Shown: piece by piece, positions 37,222 through 49,257 of the stretch
Numbering within the stretch: the first letter of the stretch is position 1
Layout of the letters: each line of letters begins with the position of its first letter
Origin: Devosia ginsengisoli
Lineage (GTDB): Bacteria; Pseudomonadota; Alphaproteobacteria; Rhizobiales; Devosiaceae
Length of the DNA: 64,000 bases
Assembly (NCBI RefSeq): GCF_007859655.1
Contig: NZ_CP042304.1
Span: 2,792,501-2,856,500, forward strand
Direction of reading: 5' to 3'
The notes under the pieces: model-generated
Told to the model about the DNA's origin: nothing
Seen by the model: only the letters and a program-made list of their open reading frames with translations
Databases searched by the model: none
Made by a program: the position numbers and the translations under genes

Positions 37222-38205
37222 TTACGCCGTCACGGCCAGGTTGGCCGAGCTTTCCGGCAGGTCTTCGCCGAACACGCGCTGATAGAATTCGGCCACGACG
37301 GGGCGTTCGAGTTCATCGCACTTGTTGAGGAAGGTCAGGCGGAAGGCAAAGCCGACATCGCCACCGAAAATCTGGGTGTTTTCGGCCCAGGTGATCACGG
37401 TACGCGGCGACATGACGGTACTGAGATCGCCATTGATGAAGGCCGAGCGCGTCAGGTCCGCCAGGCGCACCATGTTGGCGATGAGCTTCTTGCCCTTGTC
37501 ATTCTCGCCATAGGCTTTGTTCTTGGCGAGCACGATGCCGACTTCCTTGTCATGCGGCAGGTAATTCAGCGTCGTGACCAGGCTCCAGCGGTCCATCTGG
37601 CCCTGGTTGATCTGCTGGGTGCCGTGATAGAGTCCCGACGTATCGCCTAGACCGATCGTATTGGTGGTCGAGAACAGGCGGAACGCCGGATGCGGCACGA
37701 TCACGCGGTTCTGGTCGAGCAGGGTCAGCCTTCCAGCCACTTCCAGCACGCGCTGGATCACGAACATCACGTCCGGGCGGCCGGCATCATATTCGTCGAA
37801 CACCAGCGCGACATTGTTCTGCACCGCCCATGGCAGGATGCCGTCGCGGAATTCGGTGACCTGCTTGCCATCCTTGAGCACGATCGCGTCCTTGCCGACG
37901 AGATCGATACGGGAGACGTGGCTGTCGAGATTGACGCGGACCAGCGGCCAGTTGAGGCGCGCCGCGACCTGCTCGATATGCGTGGATTTGCCGGTGCCGT
38001 GATAGCCCTGCACCATGACGCGGCGATTGAAGGCGAAGCCTGCCAGAATGGCCAGCGTGGTATTGCGGTCGAACAGGTAATCGGGATCGACGGGCGGGAC
38101 ATGGCCACTGGCCTCGCGATAGCCCATCACCTTCATGTCCGTATCGATGCCGAACAGCTCCCTTGCCGAATATTCGGTGTCGGGCAGATTGGTATACTCA
38201 GTCAT
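37222..38205 (-). CDS. cobS: Cobaltochelatase subunit CobS
   Basis: AAA+ ATPase partner of CobT; the pair powers cobalt insertion by CobN. The 327 residues match the family. Walker A is [21 protein letters not shown] (about 68), Walker B is [17 protein letters not shown], and sensor 1 lies in [13 protein letters not shown]. The N-terminus [21 protein letters not shown] is the family start, so I use ATG 38205 rather than the longer frame to 38349. Confidence 0.96.
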   Translation of the reverse strand: MTEYTNLPDTEYSARELFGIDTDMKVMGYREASGHVPPVDPDYLFDRNTTLAILAGFAFNRRVMVQGYHGTGKSTHIEQVAARLNWPLVRVNLDSHVSRIDLVGKDAIVLKDGKQVTEFRDGILPWAVQNNVALVFDEYDAGRPDVMFVIQRVLEVAGRLTLLDQNRVIVPHPAFRLFSTTNTIGLGDTSGLYHGTQQINQGQMDRWSLVTTLNYLPHDKEVGIVLAKNKAYGENDKGKKLIANMVRLADLTRSAFINGDLSTVMSPRTVITWAENTQIFGGDVGFAFRLTFLNKCDELERPVVAEFYQRVFGEDLPESSANLAVTA

Positions 38206-38309
38206 GACGTGGCTCTTGGCGGAAGGATTTGAGGCAAGGAAGTCGCGGGCTCTATAGCAGCATTGTGACGGGGACGGTAGGCATTGCGACCGCAATAGTC
38301 GCAGTGGCT

Positions 38310-38443
38310 GTGCCACGCCCTCGTGGTTCGAGGCGCTGAAGAAGCGCACCTCACCATGAGGGCTACTTGAACTCAGCGCTGCCAGTAGCCCTCATGGTGA
38401 GGTGCGAGCCCTTCGCGAGCCTCGAACCACGGGGGCGTGGCAC
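38310..38443. repeat. R7 paired palindrome
   Basis: GCCACGCCCTCGTGGTTCGA...GCACCTCACCATGAGGGCTAC and GTAGCCCTCATGGTGAGGTGC...CTCGAACCACGGGGGCGTGGC form a long, near-perfect inverted repeat of about 130 bases with a 25-base centre. Confidence 0.85.
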
Positions 38444-38446
38444 AAG

Positions 38447-39073
38447 TCACTTTGCCACAAACCCGGTCTTCTTCAGGTGGCTATAGGCCGCGATGATTGT
38501 GCGCAGGCGTTCTTCGCTGGCCTTGTCGCCGCCATTGGCGTCGGGGTGGTGGATTTTGACCAGGGTCTTGTAGGCGCGCTTGATGTCGTCGGATTTGGAC
38601 TGGCCGATCAGGCCCAGCGTTTCGAGCGCCCGCCTGTCCTGCTCGTGCAGCGGCTTGACCCGCTCGGCCGCCGGCTTCTGCGCCTGGCGGTGGCGATAGC
38701 GCGCGAAGACGCCGAACGGATCGCCGAACTTGTCACCCGGCCGCAGGTTTTCCCTTGCCGCGCGCGCGCCGCGCATATTGGGATTGCCGGTGGCAAAGCT
38801 CGACCGCGACTCGGCCTTGGGCGGGGAATGGAGCGCATCCTCCAGCTCGTCCTTGTCCATGCCGGCGAAGAAATTGAACGCGGTATTGTAGTGGCGGACA
38901 TGCTCGAGGCAGAAATGGTGATACTGGCCCTCGCTGCGATGGCCCTTGGGCGCGCGGAACTCCCCGGCCAGTTCGCACCCTTCCCAATCGCAGACATGTT
39001 CGACCGGCGCGGGCTTTTCTTCCCGGCGTGGCTTGATGCGGATGGTATCGAAGAGCTTGGATTGCAGTTTCAT
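38447..39073 (-). CDS. DnaJ-domain protein (C-terminal J domain)
   Basis: 208 residues with a J domain at the C-terminus (about 148-205): ALETLGLIGQSKSDDIKRAYKTLVKIHHPDANGGD, including HPD, which activates DnaK. The N-terminal part has a cysteine pair in CDWEGCELAGEFRAPKG and an HFCLEHVRHYN segment, which resembles a small metal-binding module. It is divergent from the BolA gene, a frequent alphaproteobacterial arrangement. Confidence 0.92.
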   Translation of the reverse strand: MKLQSKLFDTIRIKPRREEKPAPVEHVCDWEGCELAGEFRAPKGHRSEGQYHHFCLEHVRHYNTAFNFFAGMDKDELEDALHSPPKAESRSSFATGNPNMRGARAARENLRPGDKFGDPFGVFARYRHRQAQKPAAERVKPLHEQDRRALETLGLIGQSKSDDIKRAYKTLVKIHHPDANGGDKASEERLRTIIAAYSHLKKTGFVAK

Positions 39074-39117
39074 TGCGCCTAGTTACGTGCCTAAACCAGA
39101 TAGAAAGCCTCGCCCTC

Positions 39118-39393
39118 ATGAGTGCCACAGACACCATCAAAGCCAAGCTCGCCGCTCAATTCGCCCCCGCTTTCCTCGATGTGATCGATGAATCGAACAA
39201 GCATTTCGGTCACGCCGGGTGGCGGGAGGGTGGTGAAACCCATTTTCGTGTCAGAATCGCGACCCGGCATTTTGACGGGATGAGCCGCGTGGCGCAACAC
39301 CGCGCCGTCATGGACGTTCTCGACGCCGAACTCAAGGACAAGGTGCATGCCCTGGCGATCGAGGTGCTGCCGGCGGATGGGCCTTGGGAGTAG
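39118..39393 (+). CDS. BolA family transcriptional regulator
   Basis: 91-residue BolA-like protein; members bind [2Fe-2S] glutaredoxins and influence iron handling and cell form. The family pattern is visible: IDESNKHFGHAGWREGGETHFRVRIATRHFDGMSRVAQHRAVMDVL, with the conserved invariant His in RVAQHR. The start at 39118 gives the normal N-terminus; the frame extends further upstream without similarity. Confidence 0.93.
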   Translation: MSATDTIKAKLAAQFAPAFLDVIDESNKHFGHAGWREGGETHFRVRIATRHFDGMSRVAQHRAVMDVLDAELKDKVHALAIEVLPADGPWE

Positions 39394-39411
39394 CAGCGAG
39401 GTTTGATCTCT

Positions 39412-39560
39412 TTCTTCCTTCTCCCCTTGAGGGAGAAGGTGCCCGAAGGGCGGATGAGGGGTTGTATCCGCAAGCATTGAAGCATGGGATCGCGCAGGAC
39501 CCCTCACCCGGTTTTCCGCTGAACGCGGAAAACCACCCTCTCCCTCAAGGGGAGAGGGGT
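39412..39560. repeat. R5 compound palindrome overlapping the aroB stop codon
   Basis: CTTCTCCCCTTGAGGGAGAAG and CCCTCTCCCTCAAGGGGAGAG arms with the CCCGAAGGGCGGATGAGGGG and GGACCCCTCACCCGG modules between them. The right arm encodes the last residues and the stop of aroB. Confidence 0.85.
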
Positions 39561-40672
39561 AGAGCCCGCATCTCGTTCAAGAACTCTGCCACCGCGGCGC
39601 CATCCACATTCTTCTCGATGAACGCCTGCCCGATCCCCCGCGTCAGGATGAAGGTCAGTGCGCCGCGCGACACTTTCTTGTCCTGCGCGATGGCGGCCAT
39701 CAATGTTTCGGTGGAGCCCAGTTTTCCCGGGATATCAGCCAAAGTGGTGGGCAGGCCCGATTTCTTCAAGTGCTGGGCAATGCGGCCGCTGTCCTGGCTG
39801 GGCGCCAGCCCGAGCCGGGCGGAAAAACCGTGTGCCAGCACCATGCCGATGGCGACGCCTTCGCCATGCAGCAGGCGGTCGGAATAGCCGGTATCCTTTT
39901 CCAGCGCATGCCCGAATGTGTGGCCCAGATTGAGCAGGGCGCGAACGCCGAGTTCCTTTTCATCTTCGATGACGACGCGCGCCTTGTGGGCGCAGCAGCG
40001 GGCGATGGCCTCGCCGCGCGCCGGACCACCGGCAAAGATTTCGGCCTGATGCTCTTCGAGCCAGAAAAAGAAATCCTCGTCGTCGATGAGGCCATATTTG
40101 ACCACTTCGGCATAGCCCGAGGCGAACTGGCGAGCATCAAGCGTATCGAGGGTGGAGAGATCGGCCAGCACCAGCCTTGGCTGGTGGAAGGCGCCGATGA
40201 GATTCTTGCCATGGGGCGAATTGATGCCGGTCTTGCCGCCGACCGAACTGTCGACCTGCGCCAGCAGCGAAGTCGGCATCTGCACGAAATCCATGCCGCG
40301 CCGGGCGATGGCGGCGGCAAAGCCCGCAAGGTCCCCGATAACGCCGCCACCCAGGGCGATGACGAGGTCGCCGCGTTCGAGGCGGGCGGCGAGAATGCCT
40401 TCCACGGCCTGACCGAGATAGGCCCAGGACTTGGTGGCTTCGCCTGCCGGCAGCACGATTTCGGTATGGCCGAGCCCGGCCGCATCCAGCGACTTCAGCA
40501 GGCGCGGCAATTGTGCCCGGGCCACATTGTCATCGGTGATGATGCCGTAGCGGCGGCCGGGAAAGCGCTCGGCCAGGATCGCGCCCGCGTCGTCGAGCAG
40601 GCTGTCGCCGATCAATATGTCATAGGCGCGATCGCCGAGGGCGACGTGAACGGTATGGGCAATATCGGCCAT
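39545..40672 (-). CDS. aroB: 3-dehydroquinate synthase
   Basis: Second step of the shikimate pathway, making the ring from DAHP with NAD and a metal. The 375 residues match the family. NAD-binding GDLVIALGGGVIGDLAGFAAA is present, with the active-site QMPTSLLAQVDSSVGGKTGINSPHGKNLIGAFHQP and the metal ligands in LNLGHTFGHALE. Start at ATG 40672 (MADIAHTVHV). The last five codons and TGA lie in an R5 repeat arm, so the original end may have been replaced. It follows aroK by 7 bases in one operon. Confidence 0.96.
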   Translation of the reverse strand: MADIAHTVHVALGDRAYDILIGDSLLDDAGAILAERFPGRRYGIITDDNVARAQLPRLLKSLDAAGLGHTEIVLPAGEATKSWAYLGQAVEGILAARLERGDLVIALGGGVIGDLAGFAAAIARRGMDFVQMPTSLLAQVDSSVGGKTGINSPHGKNLIGAFHQPRLVLADLSTLDTLDARQFASGYAEVVKYGLIDDEDFFFWLEEHQAEIFAGGPARGEAIARCCAHKARVVIEDEKELGVRALLNLGHTFGHALEKDTGYSDRLLHGEGVAIGMVLAHGFSARLGLAPSQDSGRIAQHLKKSGLPTTLADIPGKLGSTETLMAAIAQDKKVSRGALTFILTRGIGQAFIEKNVDGAAVAEFLNEMRALPLSP

Positions 40673-40679
40673 CAAAATA

Positions 40680-41264
40680 TCAGTCCTGGCGCTTGAGATA
40701 GCCGAGCACGGCATCGATCACATCGCCCGCCACCACATCCTGCGGCACGTCGCGCGAAACGACCGTGACATCGGCTTCGGCATAAATGGGATAGCGGTCC
40801 TCGATCAGCTTTTCGAGGGTGGCGCGGGGATTGGCGGTCTTGAGCAGGGGGCGGTTGGAGCGGCGCGACACCCGCTCGAACAGGATATCGACCTCGGCCT
40901 TGAGCCAGATGGAGAGGGCCTCCGCCTTGACCAGTGCCCGCGTATCGGCATTGACGAAAGCCCCGCCGCCAGTGGCCAGAACCACGCCCTGGTCCTTGAG
41001 CACGCGGGCGATAACGCGGGTTTCCCCGGCGCGGAATTCGGGCTCGCCGCGCTGCTCGAAAATCTCGGGAATACTCATCTGCGCCGCCTTCTCGATTTCC
41101 TCGTCGCTATCGAGAAACTGGCGGTTGAGCCTTGCGGCGAGGCGGCGACCCACCGTGGTCTTGCCGGCGCCCATCATGCCGACCAGCACCAGCGGCCGGC
41201 CGGCAAGCCGCTCGGCCAGATGTTCGGCGCGGGCCTGCCGCGATGCCGCGTCGGGTCGGTTCAA
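40680..41264 (-). CDS. aroK: Shikimate kinase
   Basis: Phosphorylates shikimate at the 3-OH using ATP. 194 residues, P-loop VLVGMMGAGKTTVGRRLA (about 27-45), the substrate-binding DSDEEIEKAAQMSIPEIFEQRGEPEFRAGE and GGGAFVNADTRALV motifs, and the lid SRRSNRPLLKT. It is the first gene of aroK-aroB and is divergent from the small membrane protein and xerD. Confidence 0.96.
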   Translation of the reverse strand: MNRPDAASRQARAEHLAERLAGRPLVLVGMMGAGKTTVGRRLAARLNRQFLDSDEEIEKAAQMSIPEIFEQRGEPEFRAGETRVIARVLKDQGVVLATGGGAFVNADTRALVKAEALSIWLKAEVDILFERVSRRSNRPLLKTANPRATLEKLIEDRYPIYAEADVTVVSRDVPQDVVAGDVIDAVLGYLKRQD

Positions 41265-41466
41265 AAAAGGCGCTCCCCAAAGCGTTTTCAGGCGAAGTGG
41301 CCACCGGTTCGCCGCCCGGAAAACGCTACAAACAATGCAGCCGCTATGAACCTGCCGCCGCCGCGCCTGTCAAGAACTTGCAGTTGGCGAGGCGAGACCG
41401 CACTATGCCTACGGAAACGAAACCTTTTGCTGGCAAATTGCGCAAAAGCCGACAGCCGGACCGCCA

Positions 41467-41679
41467 ATGCCCACTCTGATCCGCCTCATCATCACGCTGC
41501 TTTTCCTGGCCGGACTGGTCTATGCCGGCATGTTCGCGCTGGTCGCCTTTGTCGAGCCGACGCCCAAGGAAGTGACCATCCGCATTCCCCAGCGCGATCT
41601 GCTGTCGGGTGGGCAGCCGGCTTTGCCCGGGCAGGCGCCGGCCGTTGAAGAACCGGCGGCGGAGCCGGCCACGCCATGA
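41467..41679 (+). CDS. Small membrane protein upstream of xerD
   Basis: 70 residues: one N-terminal membrane segment (LIRLIITLLFLAGLVYAGMFALVAFV), a conserved-looking EPTPKEVTIRIPQRDL stretch and a Pro/Ala/Glu-rich tail. It overlaps xerD by 4 bases (ATGA), which supports translation coupling. I recall similar small proteins next to xerD in Hyphomicrobiales, but the function is unknown. Confidence 0.75.
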   Translation: MPTLIRLIITLLFLAGLVYAGMFALVAFVEPTPKEVTIRIPQRDLLSGGQPALPGQAPAVEEPAAEPATP

Positions 41680-42587
41680 GCGGCGGCCACCTGATCGGCG
41701 CCTTTCTCGAAATGATGAGCGCCGAGCGCGGCGCGGCCAGGAACACGATCGCGGCCTATCGCCGCGACCTGGCCGACTATGCCGGCTATGTCGCGGGCCG
41801 GCAGCAGACGCTGCTGGACGTGAACCGCGACACGGTCAACGCCTTTCTCGACCGGCTGAAACATGACGGGCTGTCGGCCTCGTCCTCGGCGCGGCGGCTT
41901 TCGGCGATACGGCAGTTCCACAAATTCCTCTGTGCCGATGGCATGCGCGGGGATGACCCGACGCGCATCGTGCCCAGCCCCAAGAGCCGGCGAGCGCTGC
42001 CGAAAGTGCTGTCGCTGGCCGAGGTCGACACGCTGCTCACCACGGCGGAAACGGAAGCCAGCAAGGCGGCCTCGCCGCAGAAGCAGGCAACGGCTCAGCG
42101 GCTCTACGTGCTGCTCGAACTGCTCTATGCCACCGGGCTGCGCGTCAGCGAGCTGGTGAGCCTGCGCCGCTCGGCTGTGATGCGCGATGCCGGTTTCCTC
42201 ACCGTGGTGGGCAAGGGCAGCAAGGAGCGCATCGTGCCGCTTAACGACCGGGCGCGCGATGCCGTAAAAGCCTATGCCGCAACGCTTGAAAAGGACGAGG
42301 TTTTCCTGTTCCCGGCAGCGGGGGCGGAGGGCTATCTGAGCCGGCAGGTTTTTGCCCGTGATCTCAAGCAGTTGGCCATGGATGCCGGCATCACGCCATC
42401 CCGCGTTGCGCCACACGTGCTGCGGCACGCCTTTGCCAGCCACCTGCTGGCCGGCGGGGCCGATCTGCGCGTGGTGCAGATGCTGCTCGGCCATGCCGAT
42501 ATCTCGACCACCCAGATCTATACCCATGTGCTGGACGAGAAACTGCGCACGCTGGTGGAGACGCATCACCCGCTGGCGGAGGGGTGA
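41676..42587 (+). CDS. xerD: Site-specific tyrosine recombinase XerD
   Basis: Resolves chromosome dimers at dif with XerC. 303 residues with an N-terminal core-binding domain (ARNTIAAYRRDLADYAGYV) and the catalytic residues in order: Arg in TGLRVSELVSL, Lys in GKGSKERIVPL, His and Arg in HVLRHAFASHLLAGGADLRVVQMLLGH and Tyr in TTQIYTHV. The length and sequence are those of the housekeeping recombinase, not of a mobile integrase. Confidence 0.95.
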   Translation: MSGGHLIGAFLEMMSAERGAARNTIAAYRRDLADYAGYVAGRQQTLLDVNRDTVNAFLDRLKHDGLSASSSARRLSAIRQFHKFLCADGMRGDDPTRIVPSPKSRRALPKVLSLAEVDTLLTTAETEASKAASPQKQATAQRLYVLLELLYATGLRVSELVSLRRSAVMRDAGFLTVVGKGSKERIVPLNDRARDAVKAYAATLEKDEVFLFPAAGAEGYLSRQVFARDLKQLAMDAGITPSRVAPHVLRHAFASHLLAGGADLRVVQMLLGHADISTTQIYTHVLDEKLRTLVETHHPLAEG

Positions 42588-42596
42588 GCATGGTGC

Positions 42597-42728
42597 CACG
42601 CCCTCGTGGTTCGAGGCTCGTAAAGAACTCGCACCTCACCATGAGGGCTACTGGTTGCTCGCTTTTTCATAGTAGCCCTCATGGTGAGGTGCGCCGTTTG
42701 GCGCCTCGAACCACGAGGGCGTGGCACA
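42597..42728. repeat. R7 paired palindrome
   Basis: CCACGCCCTCGTGGTTCGAG...GCACCTCACCATGAGGGCTAC and GTAGCCCTCATGGTGAGGTGC...CGAACCACGAGGGCGTGGCA; near-perfect inverted repeat between xerD and accA. Confidence 0.85.
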
Positions 42729-42858
42729 ATGTTCCTGTGCCTCGCGACCCACAAGCCTTGACTTGGCATTGCGCCATCGCCACTTTCCGGCCACTTTAGA
42801 GCGCAAGAGCAGCGACCCATAATCCAGGGTCCCCAGATAGACCCGAACGGGCAGGTTG

Positions 42859-43812
42859 ATGCAGTCTTATCTCGATTTCGAAAAGCCGGTTGCCGATCTT
42901 GAGGGCAAGATCGCCGAACTCAAGGCCATGGCCACCAGCGACCAGGCCGTGAGCATTGACGAAGAGGTCAACCGGCTCTCCAGCCGCGCCGACGAGGCGC
43001 TGGTCGAAATCTACAAGAAGCTCACCCCCTGGCAGAAGACGCAGGTGGCCCGCCACCCGCAGCGCCCGCATTTTTCCGACTATGTCGGCAAGCTCATCAC
43101 CGAATGGACGCCGCTGGCCGGCGACCGCAAATATCGCGAAGACGCGGCCCTGCTGGCCGGCTTCGGGCGCTTCAACGGGCAGGCCGTGGCCATTCTCGGC
43201 CAGGAAAAGGGCAGCTCGACCGAAACCCGCCTCAAGCACAATTTCGGCATGGCCAGCCCCGAGGGCTATCGCAAGGCCGTCCGCATCATGGACATGGCCG
43301 ACCGCTTCAACATTCCGATGATTTCCTTCGTCGATACGGCCGGCGCCTATCCCGGCATCGGCGCCGAGGAGCGCGGCCAGGCCGAGGCCATCGCCCGCTC
43401 GACGGAAAAATGCCTTGAGCTGGGCGTGCCCAATATCGCCATCGTCATCGGCGAAGGCGGCTCGGGCGGCGCCATCGCCATCGCCGTGGCCAACCGCGTG
43501 CTGATGCTGGAAAACGCCATCTATTCGGTGATTTCGCCTGAAGCGGGCGCCTCGATCCTGTTCCGCGACGCTGCCAGGGCGCAGGACATGGCGACGGCCC
43601 AGAAGATCACCGCGCAGGACCTGCTCGGCTTCGGCGTGATCGACGGCATCATCCCCGAACCGGCCGGCGGCGCCCACCGCCACCACGAAGCCATCATGGA
43701 TGCCACCCGTGGCGCCATTGCCAAGTTCCTCGGCGATTTCGAGGGCAAGGGACGGCTGGAAACGCGCGAGCATCGCCGCGAGAAATTTTTGGCCATCGGG
43801 ACGACGCTTTAG
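42859..43812 (+). CDS. accA: Acetyl-CoA carboxylase carboxyltransferase subunit alpha
   Basis: Moves carboxyl from biotin to acetyl-CoA with AccD, the committed step of fatty acid synthesis. 317 residues. Family segments include MQSYLDFEKPVADLEGKIAEL, RKAVRIMDMADRFNIPMISFVDTAGAYPGIGAEERGQAEAIA and GEGGSGGAIAIAVANRVLMLENAIYSVISPEA. The ATG at 42859 is preceded by a TTG in frame; ATG is preferred. Confidence 0.97.
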   Translation: MQSYLDFEKPVADLEGKIAELKAMATSDQAVSIDEEVNRLSSRADEALVEIYKKLTPWQKTQVARHPQRPHFSDYVGKLITEWTPLAGDRKYREDAALLAGFGRFNGQAVAILGQEKGSSTETRLKHNFGMASPEGYRKAVRIMDMADRFNIPMISFVDTAGAYPGIGAEERGQAEAIARSTEKCLELGVPNIAIVIGEGGSGGAIAIAVANRVLMLENAIYSVISPEAGASILFRDAARAQDMATAQKITAQDLLGFGVIDGIIPEPAGGAHRHHEAIMDATRGAIAKFLGDFEGKGRLETREHRREKFLAIGTTL

Positions 43813-43817
43813 GATTA

Positions 43818-43939
43818 GGGGATACCCCTCCTAACCTCCCCCTGATAGGGGGAGGAACCGTGCGGTGGCTTGGGCGAGATCGTGCCATATCCTCGATCTG
43901 CTCCTCCCCCTATTAGGGGGAGGGTGGGAGGGGGTATCT
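43818..43939. repeat. R6 paired palindrome
   Basis: GATACCCCTCCTAACCTCCC...GATAGGGGGAGG and CTCCTCCCCCTATTAGGGGG...GGTGGGAGGGGGTATC arms downstream of accA. Confidence 0.85.
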
Positions 43940-44102
43940 ACGAAGAAACCCCCACACGCTTGCGTGATATTGCCCTGCTTCCAGCCAATTATGCGGCGTG
44001 CTAACGCTTCGTTCACCAGCAAAACTCATGCTGCGGTAACCACCGGGCCCTATGGGTCACCGCTTCAACACGTCCTTTGAGCTGCCGACCTTGACCGCCA
44101 CC

Positions 44103-45128
44103 ATGCTTCGCAAAATTTCCTCGGCGCTGATCCTGCTCTGGGTCGCCTTCGGGCTGGTCGCCTGCGGCGGTTTCCTGCCGAAATCCAGCGACAATCGGCA
44201 TAACCAGCCGCTGTCCAGTGTGGTGCAGGCAGGGTTGCGCAATATGGGCTCGTCGCCCGGCGAAGCCATGCTCGTGCGCATCTTCAAGGAGGAAAAGACC
44301 CTCGAAGTGTGGAAGCGCACCACATCAGGCTCGTTCCGACTGTTCAAGACTTACGAGATCTGCGCTTATTCCGGCGATCTCGGCCCCAAGATCAAGGAAG
44401 GCGACCGGCAGAGCCCCGAGGGCTTCTACACCATCACGCCTGGCCTGATGAATCCGCGCTCCAGCTATTACCTGGCCTTCAATACCGGCTTTCCCAACAA
44501 GTTCGACCGCGTCTGGGGCCGCACCGGCACCGACCTGATGGTGCATGGCGACTGCTCGTCGCGCGGCTGCTACGCCATGACCGATGACGGTATTGCCGAG
44601 ATTTATGCCCTGGCCCGCGAAAGCTTCAAGGGCGGCAACCAGAGCTTCCAGCTGCAGATCTTCCCGTTCAAGATGACCGCCGCCAAGCTGGCGCAGAAGG
44701 CCTCGAGCCCGCATATCGGCTTCTGGAAGGACATCAAGGAAGGCTATGACCTGTTCGAGCTGACCAAGACGCCGCCGGCCTGGGATGTCTGCGAGCGCCA
44801 GTATATCTTCAACGCCGTTGGCGGCGGGGCACTCAACCCGCTGGGCCCCTGCCCCGCCGTGGTGCAGAATGCCGCGCTGACCGAACGGCAGCAGGCCGAC
44901 GACATCGCCTATGCCGCCGCTGTGGAAAGCGAAGCGCAGAAGGCGGCGCGGCTGGCGGCGGAAGCCGAACGGCAGGCCGCTGCAGAAGCGGCGGCCAAGG
45001 CGCGCGGCGAAGCCATTGGCGGCTTCTTCAGCGGCATCGGCAACATGTTCGGCGGCAAGGATGCCGATATCGTGCCTGTCATGTCAGGCCAGCCCGCGCC
45101 CCGGCCGATGCCACCGCTGGTGCGGTAG
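44103..45128 (+). CDS. YafK-like L,D-transpeptidase family lipoprotein
   Basis: 341 residues from ATG 44103. A lipoprotein signal (LILLWVAFGLVACGG) is followed by a YkuD-type domain with the catalytic HGDCSSRGCYAM motif. The context LVRIFKEEKTLEVWKR...YEICAYSGDLGPKIKEGDRQSPEGFYTI is that of the YafK/DpaA-like branch, whose E. coli member detaches Lpp from peptidoglycan. The C-terminal 100 residues are Ala/Glu-rich (likely helical), ending in a Pro-rich tail. The frame extends upstream to 44052, but the lipoprotein signal fits the later ATG. Confidence 0.88.
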   Translation: MLRKISSALILLWVAFGLVACGGFLPKSSDNRHNQPLSSVVQAGLRNMGSSPGEAMLVRIFKEEKTLEVWKRTTSGSFRLFKTYEICAYSGDLGPKIKEGDRQSPEGFYTITPGLMNPRSSYYLAFNTGFPNKFDRVWGRTGTDLMVHGDCSSRGCYAMTDDGIAEIYALARESFKGGNQSFQLQIFPFKMTAAKLAQKASSPHIGFWKDIKEGYDLFELTKTPPAWDVCERQYIFNAVGGGALNPLGPCPAVVQNAALTERQQADDIAYAAAVESEAQKAARLAAEAERQAAAEAAAKARGEAIGGFFSGIGNMFGGKDADIVPVMSGQPAPRPMPPLVR

Positions 45129-45135
45129 ACGTTAC

Positions 45136-45170
45136 AAAGCCCTCATGATGAGCCTCCTGAGGTCTACTGG
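45136..45170. repeat. Partial R7 repeat
   Basis: AAAGCCCTCATGATGAGCCT followed by CCTGAGGTCTAC looks like a decayed R7 centre with the outer arms missing. Confidence 0.45.
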
Positions 45171-45214
45171 TCACTGAGAATTGCGATACCATATCCAGGC
45201 CGCAATCTGCGCCG

Positions 45215-45859
45215 ATGGACGCGGCAGCCAGTATGGAGACACCAGCGGTGGAAGAGTCAGCAGCGGTCACTGTCCAGGGTGAGACCAGGCCCGTGCCGGC
45301 CGAGCGCCGCAAGGGCATGCCGCTGGCCAATGTACTGAGCTTCGTGGTCGGGCTGGTGGGTATCGCGGCGATCGGCGCCAGCGCCTGGTTCTACAGCGAA
45401 ACCCAGCGCGAGATCGTGCGGCTCTCCACCGATATCGCCCAGTTGCGCGTCAGCCTCGAACTGTTCGGCCGCCAGCAGGGTACGCCATCGGGCACCGACG
45501 CGGCAAATCTGACGGACCTGGCCAATCGGCTCGCCATTCTGGAAGAGAGCTGGCGCAGCGCCCCGGCACCGGCCACCAGCCTGCCCGCGGTTCCCGCTGC
45601 GGCACCCGCAACGGCGCAGGGCGGCGATTGCCTGCCCACCGGAACGCGGTTCCTGGTCGGAGCCGGCGACAGCTACCCGCTCTGCGACGTGGCCGGCACG
45701 GTCGAGATCGGCGCGGTGGATAATGGCTTCATTTCACTGAGCGATGGCACGGTCATCGCCGCCGGCGGCAATATCGGCCTGCCCGGCTCGGCCTGCATGA
45801 TCGGCGTAGTCTCCGCCGGCGAGGTGACGGGATATGCCGAGATCAGGGTGACGTGCTGA
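45215..45859 (+). CDS. Single-span membrane protein of unknown function
   Basis: 214 residues. A cytoplasmic N-terminus of about 38 residues leads into one membrane segment (VLSFVVGLVGIAAIGASAWFY), a short coiled-coil-like stretch (ETQREIVRLSTDIAQLRVSLELF), an Ala/Pro-rich linker and a C-terminal domain with three Cys (GDCLPTGTRFLVGAGDSYPLCDVAG and SACMIGV, plus a final Cys). The cysteines suggest disulfides outside the cytoplasm. No family recognised. An in-frame ATG at 45233 is an alternative start. Confidence 0.65.
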   Translation: MDAAASMETPAVEESAAVTVQGETRPVPAERRKGMPLANVLSFVVGLVGIAAIGASAWFYSETQREIVRLSTDIAQLRVSLELFGRQQGTPSGTDAANLTDLANRLAILEESWRSAPAPATSLPAVPAAAPATAQGGDCLPTGTRFLVGAGDSYPLCDVAGTVEIGAVDNGFISLSDGTVIAAGGNIGLPGSACMIGVVSAGEVTGYAEIRVTC

Positions 45860-45910
45860 GGGTGGGCACGCCCGATCGCCCTCTGTTCCTTTCAGCCTTC
45901 TGTGGCTCCC

Positions 45911-46018
45911 ATCACCCCACCCTCTATCCCTCCCCATCAAGGGGAGGGAGGCGCCAGCTCAGAGGCCAGTGTTCATCGTCTCCCTCCCCCTTGTGGGGAG
46001 GGATCAAGGGTGGGGGTA
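45911..46018. repeat. R4 paired palindrome
   Basis: CACCCCACCCTCTATCCCTC...AAGGGGAGGGAGGCG and TCTCCCTCCCCCTTGTGGGG...ATCAAGGGTGGGGG form an inverted repeat in the gap before the secA terminator. Confidence 0.85.
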
Positions 46019-46051
46019 GCCACACACACCGAACGACGGGAGACGGAAATG

Positions 46052-46075
46052 AAAAGGCCCGGATCGCTCCGGGCC
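46052..46075 (-). terminator. Intrinsic terminator after secA
   Basis: On the minus strand GGCCCGGAGCGATCCGGGCC forms a stem followed by TTTTCATTT, ten bases after the secA stop. Confidence 0.85.
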
Positions 46076-46085
46076 TTTGCGCATT

Positions 46086-48870
<2,785 letters not shown>

Positions 48871-49257
48871 AGATCAGGTCCTTTTATGACTCATCGGGGT
48901 GCGGCGGGGAAATTGCGGAATGGACCGTTGGGCCGCGTCGACGCGATGAGAAAGCCTTTCCGGCTTTGAATTTCTGGTGTCCCGCCACAGGGCGGAAAAA
49001 GCGCGTGAGATGTAAGAGCGGACCCCTGTCTTGTCAACGTCGCCGAAATGGGCGACACCTGCCTGCCCTGCCGGAAATCCCGGCAGAAACAGGATCTTCG
49101 GCTGTCGATCCCCTGCATGGCACGGTGCGGCACATTTTGGCCCCGGTGACATGCAAGGCAGGCCGGAGCGCCGCGCCGGACCGACGGGCGTGCCTATCGC
49201 CGACGACAACACGCCAGGACGCAATTATAGCAAGCGCCGGCCAAGGAGACCGACCCG
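48871..49257. other. Divergent regulatory region between secA and the PpiC-type isomerase
   Basis: About 390 bases without a gene. It holds the secA promoter (49009-49037) and, in the secA leader, a CCGCC/GGCGG hairpin with a four-base loop (48982-48995). I could not place a plus-strand promoter with confidence. Confidence 0.5.
49009..49037 (-). promoter_or_regulatory. Promoter of secA
   Basis: On the minus strand TTGACA (49032-49037) is a perfect -35. TACATC (49009-49014) follows after a 17-base spacer. The predicted leader is about 130 bases. Confidence 0.65.

Noticed and set aside
38206..38310. Cobalamin riboswitch before cobS
   Set aside because: The leader is too short and lacks a B12-box-like sequence; only a TATAGA -10-like hexamer is seen.
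41676..42587. Integrase of a mobile element
   Set aside because: Sequence, length and gene context are those of housekeeping XerD; no attachment sites or phage genes nearby.
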